From assembly GCA_009829735.1 (NCBI GenBank), contig CM020618.1, positions 18,399,346-18,463,345 of the forward strand: a stretch of DNA of 64,000 nucleotides, written 5' to 3'. Every line of letters starts with the position of its first letter. Position 1 is the first letter of the stretch. The notes beneath the pieces were generated by a model, which saw only the letters and a list, made by a program, of their open reading frames with translations, had not been told where the DNA came from and did no database searches. The DNA comes from Pyropia yezoensis (Eukaryota; Rhodophyta; Bangiophyceae; Bangiales; Bangiaceae). A program made the translations under genes and the position numbers. Below, one piece after another: positions 21,208 to 30,737 of the stretch.

Positions 21208-22480
21208 ATCGGATGGTGCTGTCTACCCGCCTGAACGGCCACCGAGACCGGGGAACAATGCGTCGGCTGTCGCATACTCCATCCAAGCGCCGACGCCGAC
21301 ACGCATGGTGCCCGAGCTGCCGCCACCTGACCCTGGGATTCGGACATTGCTCTGGTCCCCGTAAGGTGTACCGGCAGCAGCGGCTACCCAGTAAGCTGCC
21401 AGCAGGGCAACAGTGAGTGGTAGCGACTGCCGTGCGCAATAATAAGCAGCCGAAGCACAGGCAGCACGCACAGTGGCAGGATGTCGGACCATTGCAGACG
21501 CCGTCCAGGTCAGCGCCGGAGCTGCCTGATTCTCGGGCCCGCGCAAGCGTCAAAAGAGCCAAGCGAAAGGGCGTGAAACGAGGTAGAGCTCGCTTGAAGT
21601 AGCCGGAGGTGACGGCCGCAAGGGCAGGAGGCGCCGACAGGCGCCTCGCCCAGCCACGGCCGTGGCGCCGCCGGTGAGGAAGGCCAGCAGCAGCCACGCC
21701 GCCGAGGGAGCATCGCCCCGGCTGGACGAAGGCGCAGATGGACGAGGATTGCGGGACTGAAGTGCCGTGACGGGGCTCCCAGAGGCAGCAGCTGCGAGAA
21801 GCCCCGCCGAGACGTAGCCCCTGCATGGCCGGTGATGCCGGCCAGCACCATTCACGCCGACGTGGACAGCGACTAGGAATGGGCAGTGACGATGAGAGGA
21901 GCGCGTGAGGCAAGGAAGAGCTCTTCCTGGAAACCCGAAAGGGGCGACGGCAAGGCGAGGAGGTGCCCGCAGACGCCCCGCCCCGCCCCAGCCGCGGTGC
22001 GGCCGTTGGCATCCGCCTGGGCCAGTCACACCACCGATGGGGCCGGCACCTACGACAGGGCGGTGTCGAAGACGAGAAGGGCGTGAGGAAATGATGAGCT
22101 CTCAAAGTCTGCCAGGAAGTGCCGGCGGCGAGACGGGGAGGCGTCCACAAGAACCCTGCCCTGCCGCGGCCGCGGCGCGGCCGGTGCAGTCCGCCAGCAC
22201 CCGACGCCCCACCGACGGGAAGCGCCGCCGAGGACGAGGCAGTGCTGCCGATGGGGAGGGCGCGAGGGGAGAAAAGCCCGCCCGGGGCGCCCGGAGCCCG
22301 CGGCGGAGAGGGGAGGGAGGCAAGTGCGGTGAGGCGGGGGGGGGCGTCGACAGGGGAATCGCCGAACGGCTGCCGCGGCCCGGCCAGTGACACCGGCCAG
22401 CACCTGTACGGCGCCTGGTATAGCACCGGAGACGTGCAGAGCAGGGGGCGTGGGCAACGCTCTCATGAGGTAGACGCCGT
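21208..22480. repeat. GC-rich region with diverged repeat-like units
   Basis: No gene recognised. Stretches beginning GCGTGA at about 21570, 21903 and 22081 are each followed by similar purine-rich text and then a CAGCC.CGG.CGTGG-like block, suggesting units of roughly 180-330 bases in old tandem arrangement. The long frames on the minus strand here are low-complexity Pro/Arg/Ala shadows. Confidence 0.35.
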
Positions 22481-23962
22481 CCCGTCAGAGACCTGCAGGC
22501 CGGATGGGGCGGGAGGAAGGGAGGGGGGGTGCGGGCGTATCCGGCGCGGCGCGGGGGCGGCGCAGGCGACAATGGCGCGACGCGGTGGCGCATGCGATGG
22601 TGGAGCGGGATCCCACCTACCCCCCTTCCGACAGGCGCTCGGGTGCGCCCGGAATCGTCATTATTTAGGCTGCTGAACATTGACAGGAACATCCCTGAAC
22701 ATGCAATGTATTCGTTTTGGCGAGGCCCTCATGCGAGCACACTCGAGGGAGAATTGATTGGCCAGGAAACGACAACGCGCAAGGCTGGACGCGACCACGT
22801 GCCTGACACGAGATAGGCCCCTAGGGACCTGTATGGGCCGACGACCTGACGAGCTCGTCACCGTCCCGAATGGCGTGCAAAGGGGGGTGTGGCCCAAGTG
22901 ACGAGCGCCCTCTTGCCAGTCTGGACCTAATGTCGATCATTCTCGATGAGATCCTTGGTCTCTGTGTACTGCATGAGATGCACGACATACCACTTTGTAG
23001 AGGAGACTGAGAAGAGCCAGACGGTATTTTTTATTTTCTGAGTGCTCTTGTTCTCTCTGAGCTATGAGGAGAGAAGGCAAAAGTAGTGTCAGTTATCTGC
23101 TCACTAATGTCGACCACGTCTTGGGGCCAATGGGGGCACCCGATCTACTCACCGGCGCGGGCTGCGGTGCGCAGCAAGCGAATCATTCTTGCTGAGTGTG
23201 GCCCGACCACCCCTTTGGTGCCACAAGGGTGCCGAATGTCTTCGAGAATAATACACTCTGTAGCAGAGAAGAAAGCACAGCGAAAAAGAGAGTTGAGGCT
23301 CAGGTCTTGACGCATGACAAGAAAAACAACAACGGCGAAATGTACCCATTTTTGGAAGGCCTGATGCCCAGGCCATGTGTGCTTCTCTTGTTCATGACTT
23401 GGAAGTAGCAGACAAAAAGAAAAGAAAATACTTCGGTCACGAGTCTGCCTCCTGGGGGCCTCCAGGAGACCCTGGTGTGGTCAACATTTTGGACAGTGGT
23501 CGACATTGCAAACAGACTGGCTACTGCCTGGAAGCAGCGACGAGTGTTGGAGTGCTTTACCGCGTACCCACCGCGGGCGCTCTCTTGCAGCCTCCTTCCA
23601 CCGGCGCGACGGCGCAGCACTGCTTATCGCCTGTCAATTTTTTTTGCTTTTTTGGGAAATTCTCGAGCAAAAATCTGCATAAAACCTGCATCGACCCCCC
23701 CTCAAGGCATCATAGACACCGCTTTTACCCCCGTTTCTTGCTTTCTGCCCATAACAGCTCGGGCGATTGGTGGTTGCCACCTCCCTTGGTATGACCGGAA
23801 GCGCTCGGGGCAGGAGAGCACTCTCGTGAAGCGCAAAGAAGGGACCGACCATCGCTACGCTGGGGAGCAATGTTTAAACAAACGCGTTTAATAATCGCGC
23901 AATCTCTCGCACTGGTTGAGCAAAAACCTGCGCGACGACAGCTTTCGAGGGTCTGCACGGAA
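22481..23962. other. No gene seen
   Basis: Sequence of mixed composition with short, overlapping open frames only. At 23612-23637 lies one arm of a 26-base inverted pair whose other arm is at 30315-30340, on the far side of the PAT-like element. Confidence 0.5.
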
Positions 23963-23992
23963 TAACCACAGGTAGAGGGACAGAGACGCCAT
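23963..23992 (-). repeat. B2 terminal repeat (30 bp)
   Basis: Identical to 24973-25002 and taken as the right (3') end of the element. On the minus strand it ends CCTGTGGTTA. The stretch between A2 and B2 (23993-24354) is unique within the window and shows no gene. Confidence 0.8.
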
Positions 23993-24354
23993 GAACGTGA
24001 CATTTATAATTTCCAAGCAGGCAAAAACTAGTACCCCCCATAGCTACTAGTCGACCGGCACGTCGGTCCTGCGGGAAGAGACAGATAAAGGTAAAGAGAT
24101 AGGAAGACGAGACGCCCAGGTGACGGGCCCGCGTGCCCACGACCGTAAGTACCCAGGGCGTACAGGCAGATGGCGTTGGTTGCCACCGCCGATACGTCCA
24201 AAGGCAGGCGCAGCCGCGGTGCAGCGGTTGAGAAGACGCCCCTTGAGCGGCAGGGTGCCGCGGGGAAGTCCACGCGCGTCTCGTAAAGAAGAACAAAGGG
24301 CGCTGTGTCCCTCGGGATGAGAATACAGAAGCTCGAGCTCTTGAGGTGGGCGGG

Positions 24355-24972
24355 ACCGGGGCGCGAGAAGAACTGGACGCTGCCGACCTCGTGTCGGCGG
24401 TGGCCAGCCCCGCCCGGAGGCGGTCTTGTACCCGCCGCGGCGGGTCGCGCCGCCTTGGCCGCCGCCCCCACGCCAGGGGCTCGGGCGGCCACAGGCACAC
24501 GCCGCCGGCGCCCAGCCGCAGCAGCGGACGCGCAGCCGCAGTAGCGGGCGCGCGGCCGGGGCAGCGGGCGCGCGGCCGCAGCAGCGGGCGCGCGAGAGGG
24601 CGCCTGCCGCGCAGCGGCACCGCGGCGAGAGGGAGAGCGAAAGCAGCATCCACCTCCGCCCGACAAGGCAGGTCGGGGCGGCAGCGGCGAGCGGGCGCGG
24701 GCAGCGCAAACGCACGGCATGCCGCCGCGCCCACGTGCGGGCACCGACAGGCGGTGCGTCGGTCCCCGACTGACAGGAAGGGGAGGCGGCGCGCGGGAGA
24801 GGGAGCAGGAGAGGACGTGGCACCCACCGGGGTGCACCGCGCGCGGCACCGCAGCCGTTGCGCAGCGACGGCTCTCCCCCACAGGTTGTCGGTCGTCACG
24901 CACGGCGCCGACGTGGCGACCGACGGGAAATAATCCCGGAGCCGGTTACAGGAAGAATCAGCATTCAAGTCA
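24355..24972 (-). repeat. A2 internal repeat (618 bp)
   Basis: Copy of A1. It abuts B1 with no base in between (24972/24973), as expected if the internal region templates the joined ends of a circular intermediate. Confidence 0.9.
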
Positions 24973-25002
24973 TAACCACAGGTAGAGGGACAGAGACGCC
25001 AT
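24973..25002 (-). repeat. B1 repeat (30 bp)
   Basis: Identical to 23963-23992 (B2). It begins at the pol stop codon: its last base on the plus strand, 25002, belongs to the TAA. Confidence 0.85.
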
Positions 25003-28000
25003 TAAAGTCGGAGTAGAGTGGAGGGCGCGTAGCGCCCGAGCACCTCCCAGGCCGCCGGTGATGGCCGCCAGCGGGTCTTGACGTAGGAGCGCAGTGTCGT
25101 CTCGACCGACGCGTGGCCCATCATCTCGGCGATCATTGGCGCCGGCACGCCTAGGGCATAGGCCTCAGAGCCGGCGCCAGCCCGCAGGGAGTGTCCTTGA
25201 TAGCGGCCACCGAGGGGAGCAGCCAAGGGCAGGGCCTGCATCAAACGCTTGAGCCACTTGTTGGTGATGCGAGCCGCCAACCAGTAGAGGCGCAGCGTCG
25301 GCGGCACGTCAGGGTCCGCAAACAGCATTGCTTGTGGGTGTCGGCCGGCTGCATCATGCCGGTCGACGACGAGACGCAGTAGGCGTGCCACCTTGTCGTC
25401 CTTGTTGCCGTCCCAGTTAATGGGCACGGTGAAGGCGAGGCGCTCGCGGCCCGTGCGCAGCGCCATCTTGAAGTCGATGACTTGCAGCTCCATGCCGTGG
25501 CGCGTGAAAGCGACGTCACACCGCCGCATGCAGGCGGCGGCGCCCGGGCGGTTGAAGGTGATGAAGCCCAGCACGAGGCCCGCGCATTGAAGCTGCAGGT
25601 AGTCGTCAGGCGTGGCCAGTCCGAGGCCGCACACGCGGAGGATGTAGGAGGCCGGCAATGGCATCCGCTGCAGCGCCTGCTCGCCGCCGGCGCGCTCGAG
25701 GGCGTGGGCGCGGAAGCCAAAGACGGCCAGGCGCACGAGCTTGTCTGTGGTGGGGTCGTCATGGCCCGCCAGGCGGTGAAGCGACGCTACTGCCGACAGG
25801 TACTTTTCCAATGACGGCGGGGCTAGGGCGCCGCGCTGCAACTCGTACAGGATCCATCCGATGATGGTCGGCACCGAGGCTGGTAGCGGCGCACGGCTGT
25901 GCTCCGCGCAGTACTTGAAAAACGCGCGCACCTTGGACATGTACCCGCGTTGCGTCTCGGGACGGTAGCCGCGGAGGAGGAGCGCGGCCGCGCCGCTAGG
26001 GTCTTGCAGGTCGCTGACGAGGGGGGCGACCACCTTGTTAAGCAGCACCTCCCACCGCTGCGCGTCGTTGGTCAGGCGCGGGTTGGCGCGAACCGGAACA
26101 CCGCAGTCTGCCAAAAAGGCGTCTTCACCGGCGTTGACGACGAGGGGTGCGTGAAGACGCCGTCCGTCGGGGGCAGGATGAGCCACTCGGCACAACCGTC
26201 GACGGCGCGCCGCCACCACGGCTGCGCCCGCCACACGGGCGCGATCAGCGTCATCGTGGCGCCCGTGCGTAGCGCGTGGCTGACCACGGCGCCTGCGAGG
26301 TGGAAGGGCGGGTTGGCCCACGCGTTCTCGCCGGCCCAGTCTTGGAGGAAGGCGTTGGTAGCTAGGGCGCCGGGGCACATCCAGCGCGCGTAAAAACGCG
26401 GGCAACGAGCGGTTTCCGTCGAGGCTAACAGGTCGACCGAGTGCGGGCCGTACTTGTCGTCGAGGGCGGCGAAGGTCTGCCGGCTGCAGCGTCCAGTCGG
26501 TCGAGTCGTGCTCCCTTGACAAGCGGTCGGCCCACTCGTTTAGGGCCGACGAGACGTGCTCGATGCGGAGCTCGACGCCCATGGCGGTGCAGGTCTTGTA
26601 CAGGTCCCGCATCTCGTCCATGAGGATGGGTGAGCGGGACGACCCGGCGCGCATCACGCCGAGTGCCACCATAGAGTCCGTCCGCAGACGGATGATGGTA
26701 CCCGGCGGGATCAGGTGCCGGAAGGAGCGCAGCGCCAGGGTGACGGCGCCGAGCTCCAAACAGTTGATGTGAAGCCCGTTGCGGTCGATGCCATGGCAGC
26801 CCCGCGCCTCGGCCGACGCGTTCAAGACGGCGCCCCATCCGATGCCGCTCGCGTCCGTCTCCAGCAGCATGGTCGTCGCCCCGGGCCAGAGCGGCCGGCC
26901 GGTCGCGGCGTTCTGCCGCAGGTTGGTCCACCACTTGAGGTCCTTGATGGCCTGCCTGCCCAGCTGCACGTCGCTGCTGCGGGGGCGGCGGTACTGCATA
27001 GCCGTGAAGAGGCTGCGCAGGTGGTACCGCGCGGACGGCACGGAGAGGGTGGTGGAGACGGCCGTGCCGCAAAAACGACGAAGGGTCTCGAAGCTCACCC
27101 AGCGTCGGTGGTCGGTGGCCCGTCGGGACAGGCCGACGGCCATGGTTGCGATCTTGTCGACGCGGTCGGGCGGGAGCAGGAAGCGTGCCAGCTTGGTGTC
27201 GACCAAGTGGCCGAGCAGGCGCACGCAGGTCGGGCCGTCCTTGACGCCCTTGGTCGGGTGCATCTTGAGACCGAGCTCGCCAAAAAGGCGCTCGATGTAC
27301 TGGTATGCCGCCATGGCCTGCTGCTGCGTGGCTGGCTCGCCCGGCTCCGCCGGTGGCGCTCCGCTGAAGTCGTCCACGTAGGGGATGATGCGGAAGCCTT
27401 CCTCCCGAAGCTGCTGGACGACAGGCCGCATAACCTTGGTCCATGTCATAGGCGCCGACGCCAGGCCAAAGGGCATGGTGACCGGCACGAAGAAGCGGCC
27501 GAGGCAGCGGAACGCCAGGTAGGTGCGGTCCTCTGGCCGCAACAGGAGATGGTGGTAGGCGTCCTTGACGTCCCACGTCAGCAGCGCGTCGTCGGGGCGC
27601 AGCGTCTGCGCCAACTCGGGGAGTGTCTCGTACTTGCAGCTCGCCGTCTCGGTGAAGCTGTTGGTGTGCTTGTAGTCGTAGACAACTCGAGGCTTTTGCG
27701 CGGTGTGCACGACGAAAGCCGAGCTGACGCACACCAACTCGGCGATCTCGGCTGGGTCCGTCACCTCCAGGATGTAGCCGAGGCCGAGGCTGCGCACAAT
27801 CTCGGTCTTGAGGAAGTCGAGGTCCTCGGCAGGCACCGGGTACTCGGGCGAGAGGTACGGCGTCGGGGTGGAGGTCCACTCGATCTTGACGCCGTTTCTG
27901 ATGGTGTCCGACACCCACGGGGAGACGCCCATCCGCAACCAGCGCGGGAGGGCGGCTCGCAGAGCCTCGAAAACCGGAACCGGGCGGGAGGGGCTGGGCC

Positions 28001-28097
28001 GTGGCAGCTCCGTCCGGTGCGCGCGGCGGCTTGGCCGGCCGCGCGTGCTCTCTCTGGCCGCGACCACGCGGGGGGAGAAGCGACCCCCGCGCGGCAC
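25002..28097 (-). CDS. Pol of the PAT-like element: RT, RNase H, tyrosine recombinase
   Basis: A 1031-codon frame. The reverse transcriptase occupies about residues 75-310, with LTWDVKDAYHHL and catalytic YVDD at 240-243. RNase H has LLETDASGIGWG (Asp 415), NCLELGAV and LRTDSMVALG. After RNase H, about 130 residues are read in the wrong frame and are Arg/Pro-rich; the proper continuation lies in another frame (see the next entry). The C-terminal tyrosine recombinase has TFNRPGAAACMRR, HSLR (His 969, Arg 972), GHAS (His 995) and SYV (Tyr 1005), so the Arg-His-x-x-Arg-Tyr set is complete. This enzyme joins the circular cDNA to the genome without a DDE integrase. The domains look intact, but the frame jump probably disables a fused product unless the recombinase is made from its own overlapping frame. 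Confidence 0.85.
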   Translation of the reverse strand: MPRGGRFSPRVVAARESTRGRPSRRAHRTELPRPSPSRPVPVFEALRAALPRWLRMGVSPWVSDTIRNGVKIEWTSTPTPYLSPEYPVPAEDLDFLKTEIVRSLGLGYILEVTDPAEIAELVCVSSAFVVHTAQKPRVVYDYKHTNSFTETASCKYETLPELAQTLRPDDALLTWDVKDAYHHLLLRPEDRTYLAFRCLGRFFVPVTMPFGLASAPMTWTKVMRPVVQQLREEGFRIIPYVDDFSGAPPAEPGEPATQQQAMAAYQYIERLFGELGLKMHPTKGVKDGPTCVRLLGHLVDTKLARFLLPPDRVDKIATMAVGLSRRATDHRRWVSFETLRRFCGTAVSTTLSVPSARYHLRSLFTAMQYRRPRSSDVQLGRQAIKDLKWWTNLRQNAATGRPLWPGATTMLLETDASGIGWGAVLNASAEARGCHGIDRNGLHINCLELGAVTLALRSFRHLIPPGTIIRLRTDSMVALGVMRAGSSRSPILMDEMRDLYKTCTAMGVELRIEHVSSALNEWADRLSREHDSTDWTLQPADLRRPRRQVRPALGRPVSLDGNRSLPAFLRALDVPRRPSYQRLPPRLGRRERVGQPALPPRRRRGQPRATHGRHDDADRARVAGAAVVAARRRRLCRVAHPAPDGRRLHAPLVVNAGEDAFLADCGVPVRANPRLTNDAQRWEVLLNKVVAPLVSDLQDPSGAAALLLRGYRPETQRGYMSKVRAFFKYCAEHSRAPLPASVPTIIGWILYELQRGALAPPSLEKYLSAVASLHRLAGHDDPTTDKLVRLAVFGFRAHALERAGGEQALQRMPLPASYILRVCGLGLATPDDYLQLQCAGLVLGFITFNRPGAAACMRRCDVAFTRHGMELQVIDFKMALRTGRERLAFTVPINWDGNKDDKVARLLRLVVDRHDAAGRHPQAMLFADPDVPPTLRLYWLAARITNKWLKRLMQALPLAAPLGGRYQGHSLRAGAGSEAYALGVPAPMIAEMMGHASVETTLRSYVKTRWRPSPAAWEVLGRYAPSTLLRL
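26095..26482 (-). pseudogene. DIRS-type methyltransferase-like segment in a shifted frame
   Basis: In a different minus-strand frame from pol, the text runs FAALDDKYGPHSVDLLAS, then CPRFYARW, FLQDWAGENAWANPPFHL and TMTLIAPVWRAQPWWRRAV. This segment normally follows RNase H in DIRS and PAT pols and contains the NPPF motif of the Dam-like N6-adenine methyltransferase domain. It starts where the pol frame loses similarity (after DWTLQPA, near 26480) and ends just before pol regains it (near 26090). The first switch looks like an indel; the second may be the natural border between two overlapping ORFs. Confidence 0.65.
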
Positions 28098-28105
28098 CGC
28101 GAAAT

Positions 28106-28213
28106 TTAGACGCGGTTGCGGCCGCGGCCGCGGCCGCCGCCGCCGCCGCCGCGGCGGACGTCGCCGCCTCGGCCTCCACGACCACCGGCGCCGCCGCCGT
28201 TTCCGCCGCCGCC

Positions 28214-28255
<42 letters not shown>

Positions 28256-29347
28256 ATTGGCGGGGCCGCCCCGTCCGCCGCGGTTGGCGCGTTGCGGGTA
28301 GGAGTACCCGCGCTCAGCAGCTCCGATCTTGGCGAAGGCGTGCGTCTCGGCGCGGACGACGCGGGAGATGAACCGGCGGGCGCCGTCGCCGCGGAGAGAG
28401 TTGCGCGGGACGGCGTCAGCGTGGGCGAACGCGTCCGCGAGGCTGGGTTCGGACTGCCGCAGGGCGAGGTAGTCGTAGCGGGACACACCGATGGCGTAGA
28501 TGCGCCGTGTGGAGGAGACGAGGTAGTCGATGAGCTCCTCGAGGAACTCCTTTGTGTTGCCGATGGCGTACTTGGCGTCGAGCGTGTCGTTGTAGATCTG
28601 CTGCATCCAGGAGAGGGAGCAGTACCAGTGACGGGCTTCGATCTCGTCGCGGCTGCCGACGGTGAAGGTGGCAGTGTGTACCGGGTCGCATGGCGTAAAG
28701 GGCATCGGCAGCCCGTCCGCGCGCATAACCGACCGGGGGATGTCGAAGCTCTGAAGCCAGTCCGTCTCGGAGAAGCGCGTCGGGAAGTCGAAGCCGTCGT
28801 CGTAGGCGCCGGCCTCGTCGAGGGCGGCGCGGCGCGGGCGCCCTCCGCGGCCGCCGGGCCCCGCGTCCATCGCGGGTGCCCAGCCGCCGGCGTCGTCGCC
28901 GGCGCTGCCTTCGTCCTCGTCCCCGTAGTCGTCAACGTCGTTGCCGCCAAGAGGGGCGCCGAGCGGGGCGCGGGCGCCTGCCGCGGGGGCGTCGGCGCCG
29001 CCCCGTGGGCCGCCGGCGCCGAGGCCCTCGGGGGGGTTGGCGCCGCGGCGGGCGGCGTCGGCCGCCGCCGCGCCCTCGGCTGGGACGCGGTCAGCAGCCG
29101 CGCCGCCTCCACCGCCAGAGCCAGCTGGCGCTCGGCGGTCGTCGACCGCGTCCCCCGCCGCGTTGAGGGCGGCGGCGGCGGCGGCGGCATCGCGGGCGGC
29201 GGCGGCGCTGTGCGCCGTCGCAAGGTCCTGCTTCGCCGTCGCGAGCGCCGCCTCGGAGGCAGCCAGGCGGGAGGCGAGGTCGGTAGTCGCCGCCGCGTCG
29301 GTGGAGGGCGTCCCAGGGGGGGGGACGGCCGCAGGTCCACCAGCCAT
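28106..29347 (-). CDS. Gag-like protein of the PAT-like element
   Basis: 413 residues from the ATG at 29347, the first ATG inside the A1 repeat boundary; the frame is open further upstream only because the DNA is GC-rich. Residues 20-75 form an Ala-rich helix likely to coil. Then follow Gly/Pro/acidic linkers and a well-mixed core (DFPTRFSETDWLQSFDIP, then RHWYCSLSWMQQIYNDTLD and NTKEFLEELIDYLV) that looks like a folded capsid-type domain. The C-terminus is RANRGGRGG, a long Gly run, and Arg/Gly repeats, an RGG-type RNA-binding tail. It ends 8 bases before the pol frame. No zinc knuckle is present. The role as nucleocapsid is inferred from position and the RGG tail. Confidence 0.65.
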
Positions 29348-29425
29348 TGTGCACCGCCCGGGGGGCGGTGGAGCGATCACGGAGCCACAGGCGAGCCTGG
29401 GAGGGGGGAAGTTCTTCGAGCGCGC

Positions 29426-30043
29426 ACCGGGGCGCGAGAAGAACTGGACGCTGCCGACCTCGTGTCGGCGGTGGCCAGCCCCGCCCGGCGGCGGTCTTGT
29501 ACCCGCCGCGGCGGGTCGCGCCGCCTTGGCCGCCGCCCCCACGCCAGGGGCTCGGGCGGCCACAGGCACACGCCGCCGGCGCCCAGCCGCAGCAGCGGAC
29601 GCGCAGCCGCAGTAGCGGGCGCGCGGCCGGGGCAGCGGGCGCGCGGCCGCAGCAGCGGGCGCGCGAGAGGGCGCCTGCCGCGCAGCGGCACCGCGGCGAG
29701 AGGGAGAGCGAAAGCAGCATCCACCTCCGCCCGACAAGGCAGGTCGGGGCGGCAGCGGCGAGCGGGCGCGGGCAGCGCAAACGCACGGCATGCCGCCGCG
29801 CCCACGTGCGGGCACCGACAGGCGGTGCGTCGGTCCCCGACTGACAGGAAGGAGAGGCGGCGCGCGGGAGAGGGAGCAGGAGAGGACGTGGCACCCACCG
29901 GGGTGCACCGCGCGCGGCACCGCAGCCGTTGCGCAGCGACGGCTCTCCCCCACAGGTTGTCGGTCGTCACGCACGGCGCCGACGTGGCGACCGACGGGAA
30001 ATAATCCCGGAGCCGGTTACAGGAAGAATCAGCATTCAAGTCA
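29426..30043 (-). repeat. A1 terminal repeat (618 bp)
   Basis: Left (5') end of the element on the minus strand. It is the same as 24355-24972 over its whole length apart from rare substitutions, for example an A/C difference near 24424/29495 and a G/A difference near 24782/29853. Open frames in it are shadows of GC-rich sequence. Confidence 0.9.
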
Positions 30044-30464
30044 GAATCGCTCCGCCTTGCTCGACATCTACAACGTGAATTCTGACCAATGGAACGCTCC
30101 GTCCGGCAAAGAGCAGCGCCACCGCTGTTTTCATTGGTTGACAGAACACCGACAGCGGCCGTCGTGTCGGTCATCCTGGGGGAGATTCTTTGGCCTCAGC
30201 CCATCCCCTCGATCAGAAAAGCAAAGTTCTGCTCGAGCCGGTTTTTTTCGTGCTCGAGCAGGACAAGAATTTGCACCATGAAGCAAGAGATCTGGCCAAA
30301 ATCGGGCTTGTATCTTGACAGGGGATAAGCACTGCTGCGCGAGTAGTCGCGCGTCGCGCGTGCCCCCACAAATTTGATCTGGGCGGTCGCCACACACCCC
30401 CTCGACCTCCCCCCCTCCCCCCCCTACCTTTTGGGCTCTCGAGAGTCAACGACCTGACGCGGTC
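30044..30464. other. Intergenic, no gene seen
   Basis: AT-richer than the element before it, with short frames only. It contains an arm of an inverted pair at 30315-30340 and a C-run-rich stretch at 30395-30425. Confidence 0.5.
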
Positions 30465-30605
30465 AACGGGATGACAAGGTCTCAGGCGACCGCCAAAGCC
30501 GGGGGTGGCCCGACTGGCCCCATCGGCCGCATCGCCGCATTGGCCGCATCGGCCAGTCGGGCCACCCCCGGCTTCGGCGGTCGCCTGAGACCTTGTCATC
30601 CCGTT
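30465..30605. repeat. 141-bp near-perfect palindrome
   Basis: Arms of 55 bases (30465-30519 and 30551-30605) with a single A/G mismatch surround a 31-base spacer rich in GGCCGCATC. As RNA or single-stranded DNA it would form a very stable hairpin. No target duplication is evident next to the arms. Confidence 0.9.
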
Positions 30606-30705
30606 AGGTGAGGCCGCTGCGGCCGCCGTGGCAGCGATTCAGGCGGGGAACTCACCTCGCGCAGGGGGCTGCCGAGGAATCGGCGGCCGTTGGCTCCCAG
30701 GGCGT

Positions 30706-30736
<31 letters not shown>
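30706..30736 (+). repeat. 31-base poly-G tract
   Basis: A run of 31 G is followed by T and eight more G. It could form G-quadruplexes and lies about 600 bases before the start of the large secreted protein gene. The length may be unreliable in the assembly. Confidence 0.85.

Positions 30737-30737
<1 letters not shown>

Larger units (their letters stand above)
23963..30043 (-). mobile_element. PAT-like tyrosine-recombinase retrotransposon (DIRS order)
   Basis: Read on the minus strand the structure is A1 (30043-29426), gag, pol, B1 (25002-24973) directly joined to A2 (24972-24355), a unique 362-base stretch, then B2 (23992-23963). This is the split direct repeat arrangement A1-ORFs-B1A2-B2 of PAT-type elements, in which the internal B1A2 block holds both ends joined. 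Pol encodes RT, RNase H and a tyrosine recombinase. A1 and A2 differ at only a few of 618 positions, so the copy is young. Confidence 0.85.

Noticed and set aside
21065..22426. 453-codon minus-strand gene
   Set aside because: Low-complexity translation of old repeats, with its end inside the LTR.
23993..24354. Separate gene between A2 and B2
   Set aside because: Only shadow frames; the unique stretch is expected in a split direct repeat element.
28116..28301. Poly-Pro peptide on the plus strand
   Set aside because: It is the antisense of the Gly-run RGG tail of the element's gag.
26425..29340. 971-codon minus-strand frame across gag and pol of the PAT-like element
   Set aside because: Arg/Pro/Ser/Ala-rich shadow; the gag and RT motifs lie in the other frames over the same bases.
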